DNA from: Bacteroidota bacterium
Lineage (GTDB): Bacteria; Bacteroidota; Ignavibacteria; Ignavibacteriales; Ignavibacteriaceae
Direction: 5' to 3'
Length of the DNA: 52,505 bases
Assembly (NCBI GenBank): GCA_021813585.1
Contig: JAKAJV010000055.1
Span: 1 to 52,505 of the forward strand
A model generated the notes under the pieces. That model saw nothing but the letters and a program-made list of their open reading frames with translations, had not been told where the DNA came from and did not search any database. A program made the translations under genes and the position numbers. This document shows, one piece after another, positions 1 through 9,675 of the stretch (its first letter is position 1; every line of letters starts with the position of its first letter).

Positions 1-1819
1 CTTCCTTATTGTTAAAAAACATAATTGAGCTTTTACCGTCGAACGACACTCTTTGGGATTCGTCAAAAATGATTTGCCTTGCAAGCAAAGGAAGGTAATC
101 CTTATCTCCGGTTTCACCCATCCAGATTGCAGTCATCCTTCTAATAAATTCATAAGGGTCGTTTATAGATTCCTTTAATATTTCCCTGAATCCTTTCCCG
201 TCAATCTCAGCCAAGCATTTTAACGCTCTCAGCCTTACATTCGGCGAGGGTTCGTTTCTATAAATTTTAACAAGATCGTACTCGTACTGTGCCTTAATTT
301 TTTTGTACAACATACCAACAGCCAATTCTCTTACCACCGGATCACTGTTTACAGTCAGATTTCTTAATTCGTCCGCACTGCAATCTTTAGTTAAAAGCAA
401 TTCAATATCATTATTTCTGCTTAAAGGGGTAAAATGAAATGTAGGATCGCCAATGATTACAGATTCGAGTGAATTTTTCAGCCTATGCCAGTTGCCGATT
501 CTTATACCTTCGTTAAGCAGCCCAAGGTATTCATCCGCCCATCTGTCCTGCAGCGTATTTACAGTATTAGCCTCCGCAGCAATAACCTTCCCCTTCCCGA
601 AGACATACTCTCCGGCTATGTATTCATCCAGATGATATGATCCGTTAAAACACTCGTCGAACATAATGAATTTCGGCTGCGGAGAAATGCTGCGGACATC
701 CTCAATATGCATATCAAGCTTATAATCTATCATAGAATCCGCTGCAGCAACCGAATCCGAGAAGCTCCCGTTAAACCAGCTTTCCGGTACGTCCAGGTCT
801 TTTTTAAAATATTCTTTTGTCTCGGCAATTGACTTGTTTCTTTTCTGAGCAGCCCGAAGCTTGCTTCTTAAATACGACTTAATCCACTCTATATTCTGAT
901 TGACATTCATTGCAGGCGGATAGCCGAGCAGCAACTGCATGTCTGTGTCGCCGTGAGCGTGAAATATTGCCAAGTCCATTTCAGGTCTCTGCAATTCAAT
1001 TAACAGAACATCTTTCATTTCATCGCTTAGACTGTAATGAAGGTTTTTTAATCTTCCGTCCGGCCGGAATAATTGGGGGAACTGTTCACGCAGCGCTGTC
1101 CTTTCATCTGCCCATGCCGGCAGCGACTGCGAATGATAGCCGTGCCCGGTAAAAACAAATGCATTTTTTATGAAGTTCTGTTTCTTCTTCTGCTCTGCCG
1201 TTCTTAAAAGATATTTTTTTATCGCATCGTATTTATCAATATTACTACCCGACGGTTTTATTCTGCCGCTGTAAATTTCCTTTTCTATCCTTTGTGGAGA
1301 CTCAGGCAGAAGCGAATAGTAGTAAGAAAGCTTGTGCACGGAATCGCGGCCGAGATATTTGAACTTCAAATTAAAATCATCATAATAACAGTCGGATGCA
1401 ACCGCAGCTCTAAAATCGGGATACTTGTCTTCATCCAATTTGAATGCCGACGTCATATATTGAGCATTACGTATCATAGGAATGGGTATATCGCCGATAA
1501 ATACCGCGCCTTCAAGCTTCGGGCTGCCGTTATAAAGTTTTATAATCTCACTTTTAATTTCTTCTGGGTTCTTCCAGTCATCAATTAAAATAAATGCCGA
1601 AAGACCGTCGTCTTCAACTGCATCACGGTATGCATCAACAGCATCTCCGATTTTTTGATAGGTGACTTTATCTACTATTACTGCAAGAGCAGAGTTGTGC
1701 TGCTGCCTTGGCTGAATAATTTTTAGCTGTGCCAGCGCGGCAGAGGAAAAGACCAAAAGTTGCAGCAATTCGATTATTAGGATAATTTGCAGGCTAAAGG
1801 CTAATTTATTCTTTTTCAT
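1..1819 (-). CDS. Gingipain-like (clan CD, C25-type) cysteine protease with HEAT repeats, partial
   Basis: The frame is open from the ATG at 1819 to the window edge, giving 606 residues of an incomplete protein. Residues 1-30 are a signal peptide ending in an SSAALAQ-type site, so the protein is exported. A caspase/gingipain-like fold is suggested by FHAHGD (His287, His289) after a hydrophobic strand and by FDECFNG with Cys390. This His-then-Cys order is that of the catalytic dyad in clan CD/C25 peptidases. About residues 470-600 read as HEAT repeats (alternating short helices such as DPVVRELAVGML and SPNVRLRALKCL). The C-terminus lies outside the window, so a T9SS sorting domain, expected for secreted C25 enzymes, cannot be checked. 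It is the last gene of the minus-strand locus, 50 bp after the YCF48 protein gene. The protease call rests on motifs and is moderately sure. Confidence 0.68.
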   Translation of the reverse strand, partial: MKKNKLAFSLQIILIIELLQLLVFSSAALAQLKIIQPRQQHNSALAVIVDKVTYQKIGDAVDAYRDAVEDDGLSAFILIDDWKNPEEIKSEIIKLYNGSPKLEGAVFIGDIPIPMIRNAQYMTSAFKLDEDKYPDFRAAVASDCYYDDFNLKFKYLGRDSVHKLSYYYSLLPESPQRIEKEIYSGRIKPSGSNIDKYDAIKKYLLRTAEQKKKQNFIKNAFVFTGHGYHSQSLPAWADERTALREQFPQLFRPDGRLKNLHYSLSDEMKDVLLIELQRPEMDLAIFHAHGDTDMQLLLGYPPAMNVNQNIEWIKSYLRSKLRAAQKRNKSIAETKEYFKKDLDVPESWFNGSFSDSVAAADSMIDYKLDMHIEDVRSISPQPKFIMFDECFNGSYHLDEYIAGEYVFGKGKVIAAEANTVNTLQDRWADEYLGLLNEGIRIGNWHRLKNSLESVIIGDPTFHFTPLSRNNDIELLLTKDCSADELRNLTVNSDPVVRELAVGMLYKKIKAQYEYDLVKIYRNEPSPNVRLRALKCLAEIDGKGFREILKESINDPYEFIRRMTAIWMGETGDKDYLPLLARQIIFDESQRVSFDGKSSIMFFNNKE

Positions 1820-1869
1820 GTTCTTCCCTTGAATTTTTAAAAATGATATTATGAAAAATTCACCCCGAT

Positions 1870-4104
1870 TTATTTTAGGATGATCAGCTTTTTGGCTGCC
1901 GAATAGGCACCGGCTGTTAGTTTATAAATATACACACCGGATGACGGGCCGGAAATTTCCGAAGCATTAAAATTCATTTTATAACTGCCCGCAGTCATTT
2001 CCTTTGAAACTAAAGTTGCTATCTCCCTCCCCAGAACGTCATAAACTTTTAAAGTTACATAATCACTTTTAGGAATATTGAATTCAATAATTGTTGAGGG
2101 ATTAAACGGATTAGGATAGTTTTGCTTAAGCTCGAACAATACCGGCCTGTTGTTTTTTTCCGCTTTTATTCCAACTGTAGCTTCTTCTCCAATTATATAT
2201 CCGTTCGAGGTTCCGAAAAATATTTTACCTAATTCCGTGTAAGCGGATGAATATAAATAATACTTATCGAAGAAAGTACTGTCAACCGTCCAGCTTACTC
2301 CGCCGTTTGTAGTCCCTAGTATCACTCCATCGTAACAGCCGATATACCCGTTATTAATATCTCTGAAATTTAAAGTATAAAAAGCAGAGTCCGTTCCGGC
2401 TATACCGTGGTTAAGATAATTCCACGTGGCGCCTTTATCCGATGTTGTACAAATAAATTTTTCGCCTATGGCAATGGCGGAGTTGTTATCTAGTTTGCAC
2501 ACATCCTCAAAATCTTTCGTCTCAAACCCCGCAGGCAGATTATTAATTGATGCAGAGTTCCAGGTAGCTCCGCCGTCTGTTGTCCTAAGCGACCAAGTAT
2601 CCGGTCCTAGCAAAACAGCAGTATTGGCATCGAATGAAATGACATCACCTGAAATGTAGCCGGGCCCGGCCGTATAATTTACTTGCTTCCATGTCTCGCC
2701 CTGGTCGGTTGTTTTGAATATATAATATTCTCCATAATCGTTTATGCTGAACCATGCATATCCGTTATTTAAATCGCCGAAAGTAATTCCCCCTGCACGA
2801 TTCCTAGAACTGTATTCGGCTGCAGGCAGAACAGTCTTCCAGGTATAGCCCCCGTCCGTCGTCTTTACGATATGAGAATTCTCTTTTAGAATAAATCCCA
2901 CATCCGGAGTTAAAAACTGCATTGCATAGCATTCGTTTGCAGAAGCACTGGAGATAATTTCCCATTCCTTTCCCACGCCGTTTTTATTCAAATAGACGTC
3001 ACCGTTCCTGCTAACGGCAATGCCCTTGCCTCCAATAAATTGAATGCCGTAAATTGAAGAAGTAACTTTCTGCGGGATCAACTGCCAGGTGCCGCCAAAG
3101 TCTGTAGATTTTATTACATGACTGTTTATGCCTAGAGCATAAACGGCGTCGTTTATTCCGCTGATTGCTATTAAGCCGAATGCATAATCGGGAGAGGCCG
3201 CAGTCCATGTTTCCCCGCCGTCGCTCGTTTTAACTACGTATTCGCGGCTGAATCCGTTGTTGCCGATTCCTATACCGTTAAGGCTGTCTTTAAAATATGC
3301 GTCCTTTACCCTGTCATATTTGTTAAAGCTTAGCGACTGACTTTTTTTTGTCCAGTTTATCCCGCCGTCTATTGATTTATAGACCGGAGTAACCACACCG
3401 TAGAATTCATTCCCCTCGCCTATTGCCAAAACAGTGTTATCCGATAACCATCTGACGGCTTTCAAATCCCTGAAGAAATTATCGTTAATCGGAGTGGAGA
3501 ACTGCCAGGTTTCTCCGCCGTCTGTCGAGTATTTTTGGATGTCTTTTTTGTCTCCTACTATAACTCCTTTGTCCTTCCTAAACTCAACATCATACCATCT
3601 TCTTGCAGATGTACCGACTAATGAATCCTTAATCGCCCAGTTGTTTCCTCCGTCGTTTGTCTTGAACAAATATATTTTTTTAGATTGGCCGGCAACAACA
3701 AACCCGGTAGTTGCATCCTTAAAGTACAAAGCATCGCATAAGCTGAATTGGAAATTCGGCAGAACATTCTTCAAGCTTACTTCCGTCCATGTTTGCCCTG
3801 CATTTACAGTCTTTAAAACGCTCCCGCCGGATGAGCCAACCCATCCGTTATTGGCATCAATAAAAGTTACTTTAGTAAGATTTGCATTCACACCGGATTG
3901 CTGCTGGGTCCAATTAACTCCGGCGTTTGTTGTTTTATATATGCTTCCGTTAGTGCCTACCATCCAGCCGGTATTCACATCCACAAAACATATATCGCTC
4001 ATCATTTCCTTTATATCCGGTTCCATTAAAACTTTCAGCGCTTGAGAAATTCCGTTTTGATGAAGCAATATTAATAATACCGAAAACATCCATAGCTTTT
4101 TCAT
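1870..4104 (-). CDS. YCF48/BNR-repeat beta-propeller protein with T9SS sorting domain
   Basis: This 744-aa secreted protein has a signal peptide (MKKLWMFSVLLILLHQNGISQ). About twelve repeats of the T-x-D/N-x-G-x-x-W type (for example TTDGGYTW, TSDGGETW) follow, which is the signature of YCF48/BNR-like propellers. The last ~85 residues are a type-A T9SS sorting domain starting at QNYPNPFNPST and ending KKLIILK; known T9SS cargo lose this domain when anchored or released at the surface. The protein therefore probably acts on the cell surface; its ligand is unknown. It closes the second receptor/DUF4876/DUF6850 set, as a similar protein (22373-24658) closes the first. Its upstream gap carries one copy of a dispersed repeat (4119-4210). 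Confidence 0.85.
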   Translation of the reverse strand: MKKLWMFSVLLILLHQNGISQALKVLMEPDIKEMMSDICFVDVNTGWMVGTNGSIYKTTNAGVNWTQQQSGVNANLTKVTFIDANNGWVGSSGGSVLKTVNAGQTWTEVSLKNVLPNFQFSLCDALYFKDATTGFVVAGQSKKIYLFKTNDGGNNWAIKDSLVGTSARRWYDVEFRKDKGVIVGDKKDIQKYSTDGGETWQFSTPINDNFFRDLKAVRWLSDNTVLAIGEGNEFYGVVTPVYKSIDGGINWTKKSQSLSFNKYDRVKDAYFKDSLNGIGIGNNGFSREYVVKTSDGGETWTAASPDYAFGLIAISGINDAVYALGINSHVIKSTDFGGTWQLIPQKVTSSIYGIQFIGGKGIAVSRNGDVYLNKNGVGKEWEIISSASANECYAMQFLTPDVGFILKENSHIVKTTDGGYTWKTVLPAAEYSSRNRAGGITFGDLNNGYAWFSINDYGEYYIFKTTDQGETWKQVNYTAGPGYISGDVISFDANTAVLLGPDTWSLRTTDGGATWNSASINNLPAGFETKDFEDVCKLDNNSAIAIGEKFICTTSDKGATWNYLNHGIAGTDSAFYTLNFRDINNGYIGCYDGVILGTTNGGVSWTVDSTFFDKYYLYSSAYTELGKIFFGTSNGYIIGEEATVGIKAEKNNRPVLFELKQNYPNPFNPSTIIEFNIPKSDYVTLKVYDVLGREIATLVSKEMTAGSYKMNFNASEISGPSSGVYIYKLTAGAYSAAKKLIILK

Positions 4105-4118
4105 ATCAAATCTCCTTC

Positions 4119-4210
4119 ATAGTATTGCCAGTTAAATTTTAGTTTTTTGTGTCAAGATATTTCGTTTGTTTTTCCTTGAACTTGAACTTAAACTTGCGCT
4201 TTAGCGCGCT
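4119..4210 (-). repeat. Dispersed ~95-bp element, copy A
   Basis: Read on the minus strand this stretch has a gcgc-taaa-gcgc hairpin, then aagtttaagttcaagttc repeats, a ggaaaaacaaa block, atatcttgaca, and a tail ending ggcaatactat. The same order of blocks occurs on the plus strand at 32334-32431. It sits just upstream of the start of the YCF48 gene (4104), so it may contain that gene's leader or promoter. Confidence 0.7.
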
Positions 4211-4225
4211 ATGTAATTAGTCCTC

Positions 4226-5743
4226 CTAATATGCTTTAATACAGTATTCTATGCCTGCCTGCATCGTCTTCCTCATATTATCGCCCGCGAATTTATTGGC
4301 CTTAATGAATGAATAATTAAAATAAAATTTAAATGTTCCTGGTGTTAACGTTTTTAACTCTGCATTTAAAGTAATAGTGTGCTTATTATAATCTGTTTGA
4401 TAATACAGTAAGTCGTAAATTCTATTATTGATGAAATAATACGTCGGAACGTTATACGCCAGTTCCGATTCACCAACGGATTGATTGCTGAACCCGTACG
4501 CCAGCAGAGTTGATAGACTTTCGCTCCAATTAACTTCCAGTCCGAGCCTTGTACTCAGTCTTTGCAAATCCGAATTAGAAAATACCTGGCTGTAATAATC
4601 GTCGTCATTTCTTTTTATTAGCTCCGTACCTGCCTCTATTCCCAGCTTAATATTTCTATTCAGAGAATATTCGGCGCCGAGCAAAGTAGAATTTACGGAG
4701 TATTTGTTTTCCATGTAGACCGATTGGTACGAAGGATTGGAAGACCACATATTGTTAATCGAAAGGCTAAACGATATTCCGAGCGTTAAGTTTTCTATCG
4801 CGCTGCTTACTGCATATAGTCCTGTTCTAAAAATATCGTTCTTCCAAAATCCATCCGGCAAAGGATCAATCGCATCGTCCTTGGTCATGGTCTTCTGAAA
4901 GCCGCCGCCGGCAAATGCGGAGAAGGATACGATATCGTTTAGGCCGTAGGCAAAGGTAATATCTCCTAAGTAACCGTTGTTATATGCATTCCTAGTCTCG
5001 TCTTTTTTGGATATTGTGTAAGGGAAATCGAAGCCTCTGAATTTTATTATCGTCACCTCGCGGTTTATATCTTCTTCATCCTGGCTGAAGATAATATTTT
5101 CATAACGATCGAAAACATTAAGAACAATACCGGCGGATAATTTATCGCTCAGGTTATATCCGGCGCCTAATTTAAAATCTATCTCTCTGTGTTTTGAAGT
5201 CGGCTTCGGAGTTATTTCTTTCAGCCCTTCATCTACGTAATATTTAAGCGAAGCCCCGAGCTGAAGCCCTGCAGAAATCTTATTGCAGTATTCGGCGCTC
5301 ATTATAATCCCGTTGAATCTTGTGTTCCCTGTTGTAGTGTTCCCGATTAAAAACGGATTGCCGGATGCGTAGTCCTTTGTAAAAATCCATTGCCAGTTGT
5401 TGTACTCCGTCCTTTGGAATCCGAAGCTGCCTTTAAATATTTGCCGGTCACCTATGCTCTTCTTTCCGAACGCACCCAGTTGATAGCTATTTATCTGCCC
5501 TGGCTCTACAAACATTTTATAATCGCCGTTAGCTGCGCTGTAAAGAGAATGTATTGTTAAAACCTCGTCTTCCCTATCGAGGAATAAATATGCCGGATTG
5601 TTCCCGATATAATACGGATTTATTCTCACGGAATTCTTAAATAACAAACTGAACGGATATTCGTATTCGAAGGCCTGCTGAGGATAAACCGTAACAGGCG
5701 CAGTAAAGAACAAAACAGATAAAAGCAAAAAGATTTTTTTCAT
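4226..5743 (-). CDS. DUF6850-type outer-membrane beta-barrel protein
   Basis: This 505-aa protein has a signal peptide (MKKIFLLLSVLFFTAPVTVYPQ). It is dominated by alternating amphipathic beta strands rich in Tyr, Phe and Asn, and it ends in an aromatic residue (IKAY), as expected for a BAM-inserted outer-membrane barrel. The N-terminal motif RINPYYIGNNPAYL aligns with SFNPFYLGGNPSWM of the paralogue at 24681. From recall, DUF6850 proteins sit next to DUF4876 proteins and TonB receptors in Bacteroidota, and that is the arrangement here: the start lies 9 bp after the stop of the DUF4876 gene. The function of the family is unknown. A companion channel or assembly factor for the receptor is inference. 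The family name is from memory and less certain than the barrel prediction. Confidence 0.72.
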   Translation of the reverse strand: MKKIFLLLSVLFFTAPVTVYPQQAFEYEYPFSLLFKNSVRINPYYIGNNPAYLFLDREDEVLTIHSLYSAANGDYKMFVEPGQINSYQLGAFGKKSIGDRQIFKGSFGFQRTEYNNWQWIFTKDYASGNPFLIGNTTTGNTRFNGIIMSAEYCNKISAGLQLGASLKYYVDEGLKEITPKPTSKHREIDFKLGAGYNLSDKLSAGIVLNVFDRYENIIFSQDEEDINREVTIIKFRGFDFPYTISKKDETRNAYNNGYLGDITFAYGLNDIVSFSAFAGGGFQKTMTKDDAIDPLPDGFWKNDIFRTGLYAVSSAIENLTLGISFSLSINNMWSSNPSYQSVYMENKYSVNSTLLGAEYSLNRNIKLGIEAGTELIKRNDDDYYSQVFSNSDLQRLSTRLGLEVNWSESLSTLLAYGFSNQSVGESELAYNVPTYYFINNRIYDLLYYQTDYNKHTITLNAELKTLTPGTFKFYFNYSFIKANKFAGDNMRKTMQAGIEYCIKAY

Positions 5744-5752
5744 AAACTGTTT

Positions 5753-6946
5753 TTAATAATATCCCGGAGTCGGGTGTTCGTTTCTCTTAAAATCAACCGT
5801 CGAATTATTGTCGTCCTTCAAAAGAATTTTTTCACCTGTGCCGATCATAATCCTCTCCATCGATTTGCCGGTATAGAATTGAATCCCTCCGGCAGCGCTC
5901 GCATCAATCGATTCGTTTAGTATTTTATCGGCTATCTTGGTAGGATCACTCATGTATTCGACTCCGTCTAGAATGCTTGTATAAGGGATTAAGAACTCAT
6001 CGCCGTAAGGTATCAGTTCCTTTACATTCAATCTTGCAATTACAATCGCTCCCCTCTCACCGCCGATAAGCCAGTCGTTCCCCGCATCCTGATATATCTT
6101 TATCATATTCGGCACAGCGGGGTTATCTACATCCGGCGCATCATCCTTGTAGAACTCAAAATTTGCTTTAGAAAGATCCACGCTGTTCGGCGCGTTCATC
6201 CTATGGTCTATTGCATCCTCTGCACACAATGCAAACTCACCGGGCATTAAAGGATATTCCTTACCCGATCCAGGAAATATCCATATGCTCTTCGAGTGCA
6301 CGTATGCAGGATCGTCCCGGTAATTTAAGCCGAGATACGAGCTCGAAAAAACAACTGCAACCATCAGGCTGTCCAGGTAAATTACGGAATCGGACTGGTT
6401 AAAAACCTCGACGTACTTATCATGGTAATATAAGCCGGCGCCGGTCGGGCCGCAGGCATATATCTCGCTTATTACAAGCGACGACCCCGATGATTCCACA
6501 TCCATCGGTATTTCTACTGCCGGATTTTTTCCGGCGCTTAATTCTACAATTCTTTTTTTAGAGTTAACCAGCCGTACACTGGCAGCCTCAACACCGGAAA
6601 TAATCTTCATCTCTTCCGGCTGCATCTTCCTTTCTGCAGAAATAAAATATGAATCGGAAAGTATTCCGCTAATTTCTGCCACGCCGTTCGAGTCCGTAGT
6701 TACCGAGTATTCCCAGCCGAGCATATTGGACTTTAATTTGACCGAAGCATTTTTCACTCTGTCAGTTCCGTATAAGGTCTGCATAAAGTTAGAATTGTCC
6801 GTCAGGATGATCTTAAATACTACGTTCCGTTCAGTGACGAAGGGCTTGTTGTCTACATTCAGAAAGTTATCGCACTTCAATGAAACGATCGACAGGACAA
6901 GCAGAGAAATAAAGACCGAATGCTTAATTAAATTTTCTCTTCTCAT
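5753..6946 (-). CDS. DUF4876-type surface lipoprotein
   Basis: This 397-aa protein starts at MRRENLIKHS; a start 13 codons upstream (6985) would overlap the receptor gene and delay the signal sequence. The hydrophobic stretch VFISLLVLSIVSLKC suggests a lipoprotein with Cys25, though Lys at -1 is unusual for a lipobox. Residues ~30-120 resemble an Ig/carboxypeptidase-regulatory-like domain (SVTTDSNGVAEISGIL). The middle carries the DUF4876 hallmark IYACGPTG..YYHDKYVEVFNQSDS, also seen in the paralogue at 26374. The end, RNEHPTPGYY, matches its PYPTPGYQ. It lies between a TonB receptor and a DUF6850 barrel and is probably a surface ligand-binding partner of the receptor, by analogy to other receptor-lipoprotein pairs. 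Confidence 0.75.
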   Translation of the reverse strand: MRRENLIKHSVFISLLVLSIVSLKCDNFLNVDNKPFVTERNVVFKIILTDNSNFMQTLYGTDRVKNASVKLKSNMLGWEYSVTTDSNGVAEISGILSDSYFISAERKMQPEEMKIISGVEAASVRLVNSKKRIVELSAGKNPAVEIPMDVESSGSSLVISEIYACGPTGAGLYYHDKYVEVFNQSDSVIYLDSLMVAVVFSSSYLGLNYRDDPAYVHSKSIWIFPGSGKEYPLMPGEFALCAEDAIDHRMNAPNSVDLSKANFEFYKDDAPDVDNPAVPNMIKIYQDAGNDWLIGGERGAIVIARLNVKELIPYGDEFLIPYTSILDGVEYMSDPTKIADKILNESIDASAAGGIQFYTGKSMERIMIGTGEKILLKDDNNSTVDFKRNEHPTPGYY

Positions 6947-6978
6947 ATAATAATCTCTTTTTTGTCTTCCATTACTGC

Positions 6979-9645
6979 TTACCACAAAGCCGTGCCGAAT
7001 TCTATGCCGTAAAAAATATCCGGATTTCTTCTTTCATAAACCGGAGATGAAGCAGAGCTTCTTGCTATTTTATAAAGAGGGCGGTTGTCGAAAAAATTAT
7101 TTACATAGAATGATACAGCCGCCCCCTTCCAGAGAGATTTGCTTACTTTTAAATTAACAAGCCACTTGTTCGGTTTTATCTCTTCCAGAAGCTCAAACGG
7201 CTGCACAACCCTTCTTAACGATTTATACAGCAGATCAGCCCGCCTTTCCGCAGGTATGCTTACCATTTTGCCTGCGCTTGAATAATATCCGACAGCCAGA
7301 GTATCGTCGTACTGACTCCTTCCGTCTATCTCAATTACTTTTTGCTGAATATGCAGAGTAAGCCAGACGCCCAGGTCCCTTGCCTGGATTTCGAACCGGT
7401 AGTTGAACAGCAGGTCTTTGTTGTAACTCTCATATGAATTGTAAACGGGCATAACATCCGTTCCAAGCTCTGCAACATACCTGGATGAGGATAGATAGTA
7501 TCCGTTCTCCGAACCGCTTCCGGTATACATGTACGAGGCATCGAATTTAAAGACTGTGTTAATAACCGGTATTCTTTTAGTGGTCAAAGAAAACTCCAGC
7601 CCGTTCACGTTTAACCAGCCGTTATTTGTATACTGGTAGTACGAGCCGAGAATTGTATCTTTAATAAAAGCTGCTGACTGATCCGGCCAGCCGGGGAACG
7701 ACATTTTGTAATAAGCTGCCGGCTCAGTAAACGAATCGAACATGCCGGCGGTCTTGTTCATATATACGGTTAAGGTCATTCCGAACAAATCAAACTGCTG
7801 GTCTATGCTTGCTTCATATTTTTTTTGAGTATAGCCTTTAATAACCGGATTCGCCTGCTGCCTTATATATGTCGATATAATTGAGAAGTTGCTGTCCGGG
7901 TAAGCAGGGTTATTAACCGAGACTGTATCTACAACATCAAAATATTTTTCCTGGGCGAATATCATGCCCATCGGCGGAGATTTTGAAGTTACGCCGTAGC
8001 CCAATCTTACCTGTGTATTTTCAAATAAGTTGATTGAGACTGCGACTCTCGGATTTAAAAAGCTGCCGTTATAAGACTCAATAAAATCCGCTCTGCCCAG
8101 CAGTCCTTTTAAATTTATACCGCTAGGCCGGTAAGCCTCGTAACGCGCGCCCAGTTGAATGGTGAACGGCCTTAAAAAATTCCCGGTTATTTTATCTTCT
8201 GCATAAAGGCTTAAAATTGTGTAGCCTGGTATTTGGTCGTAAGTTCTTAACCGCGGGGTAGAATTGGTTAACGACGGCGGATACAAAGGATCGAAAATTA
8301 TTCCCTGTCCCTTGTTAAAATCATTTCTATAATTTATTCCTGCTGTCCAGCCGTGGAGTATATCGCCTGTAAAGAACTTGTTGGAATAATTTAAATCCGA
8401 AAAAATATTCCATTCATCTCCTTTAATATATTTTTGCCCCAGGTACGAACCGAAAACAATCCTTCCTTCTTCGGATCCTTCTACGGTTCTGCCTGTTATT
8501 ACTATATTGTCTCTAGATACTAGCTGCTGGTAATAGGAATCCTGCTTGGTGTAAGAAGCGGAGATAGAAAATGCAAGCTTTGCAAGCGCAGAAAATTTCA
8601 AAAAATATTCACCGGTGTATTTTAGATTTACATCCCGGTTATACCATGCTTCCCGCAGTGCATAGCCGGGCTGTTCTTTATATTCGTCGAACGACCTTGT
8701 AAAATAAAAAATATTCTTGATGCCGAAATTTTCCTCGTCCTTTTGGAGGTTAACCTGTGCGGCAATACGTGTATAGCCGCCGCCAGTTATGCGGATATCT
8801 CTCCGGGAAGAGGCAAGATTAAAATTGCCGTTAATAATCCAGTCCCCTATGTTTGTGCCGCCGCTTATATTGGATTCGTAAAGCTGCGGGTTGTATTTCA
8901 TCTTCACACGCACCGGGTCTGGCACCGCTTTTGTGTTAACAATTAAAAGCCCGTCTGTAAGATCGCCGTATTTTGCAGATGGAATACCTCTTATAATCTC
9001 TACATCTTTAATATTTTCTGCAGGGATCGATCTCAAATCTATACCGCTGTTTGCAGTAGAACTGCCGATTCCGATCTGCATATTTGCATTATTTGTTACC
9101 GGAACTCCATCCAGCACTATTTGAGTTCCAAGTGCATCGCCGTTCCTAATCTGCGCCTGCTCTACGCTGTTAAGAGTCGGATTGGTTGTCTCAACACCGG
9201 GTATAAGTTTCAGAACGTCATTTAAGCTTGAAGCCTGGATATGTTCTATTTCTCCGGAAGTAACAACCGTCTTCGTCTCCGGCGCAACGGGTATGAAATC
9301 TGTTTTCGCAACTACTTCTATGCTGCCGATCTGAAACGAAGTACTTTTTAAAACAAAATTCTTCTCGGTTGTTCTGCCGGCCGCTACTTCAATCCTCGCA
9401 ATTACTTTTTCATATCCGACGTAAGAAACTTCCAGTGTAAAAGTTCCCGGTGTAGATATCAGATTGAATCGGCCGTTCAAATCCGTAGTACACCCGTTAT
9501 TAGTTTCCTTTAAAATAACATTGGCATACGGAAGCGGTCCGCCGCTTTCACCGGTAACTCTACCGGATAACCTGCCTGTTACCGTCTGTGCAAACGCGCT
9601 GCCAAGCAGCAAAAACAAAATTATAACGGTGTAAACAGCTTTCAT
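6979..9645 (-). CDS. TonB-dependent outer-membrane receptor without STN domain
   Basis: This 888-aa receptor starts at MKAVYTVIILFLLLGSAFAQ, a clean signal peptide; an upstream in-frame ATG at 9708 would put 21 non-signal residues before it. Residues ~22-105 are a carboxypeptidase-regulatory-like domain (GRVTGESGGPLPYANVIL). A plug domain follows (IQASSLNDVLKLIPGVE, then IVLDGVPVTNNAN and IEIIRGIPSAKYGDLTDG-like text). The rest is a 22-strand-type barrel ending in Trp (GIEFGTALW). It lacks the N-terminal STN domain of its paralogue at 27465, so it should not signal to a FecR partner. Substrate unknown. A structured leader (9676-9768) precedes it. Confidence 0.88.
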   Translation of the reverse strand: MKAVYTVIILFLLLGSAFAQTVTGRLSGRVTGESGGPLPYANVILKETNNGCTTDLNGRFNLISTPGTFTLEVSYVGYEKVIARIEVAAGRTTEKNFVLKSTSFQIGSIEVVAKTDFIPVAPETKTVVTSGEIEHIQASSLNDVLKLIPGVETTNPTLNSVEQAQIRNGDALGTQIVLDGVPVTNNANMQIGIGSSTANSGIDLRSIPAENIKDVEIIRGIPSAKYGDLTDGLLIVNTKAVPDPVRVKMKYNPQLYESNISGGTNIGDWIINGNFNLASSRRDIRITGGGYTRIAAQVNLQKDEENFGIKNIFYFTRSFDEYKEQPGYALREAWYNRDVNLKYTGEYFLKFSALAKLAFSISASYTKQDSYYQQLVSRDNIVITGRTVEGSEEGRIVFGSYLGQKYIKGDEWNIFSDLNYSNKFFTGDILHGWTAGINYRNDFNKGQGIIFDPLYPPSLTNSTPRLRTYDQIPGYTILSLYAEDKITGNFLRPFTIQLGARYEAYRPSGINLKGLLGRADFIESYNGSFLNPRVAVSINLFENTQVRLGYGVTSKSPPMGMIFAQEKYFDVVDTVSVNNPAYPDSNFSIISTYIRQQANPVIKGYTQKKYEASIDQQFDLFGMTLTVYMNKTAGMFDSFTEPAAYYKMSFPGWPDQSAAFIKDTILGSYYQYTNNGWLNVNGLEFSLTTKRIPVINTVFKFDASYMYTGSGSENGYYLSSSRYVAELGTDVMPVYNSYESYNKDLLFNYRFEIQARDLGVWLTLHIQQKVIEIDGRSQYDDTLAVGYYSSAGKMVSIPAERRADLLYKSLRRVVQPFELLEEIKPNKWLVNLKVSKSLWKGAAVSFYVNNFFDNRPLYKIARSSASSPVYERRNPDIFYGIEFGTALW

Positions 9646-9675
9646 AAAATGCTTCGATATCCGAAAAGATAAAAT

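Noticed and set aside
3434-4045. 203-residue plus-strand frame
   Set aside because: It is antisense to the YCF48 repeats; the open frame follows from the periodic GC-rich codons of the real gene.
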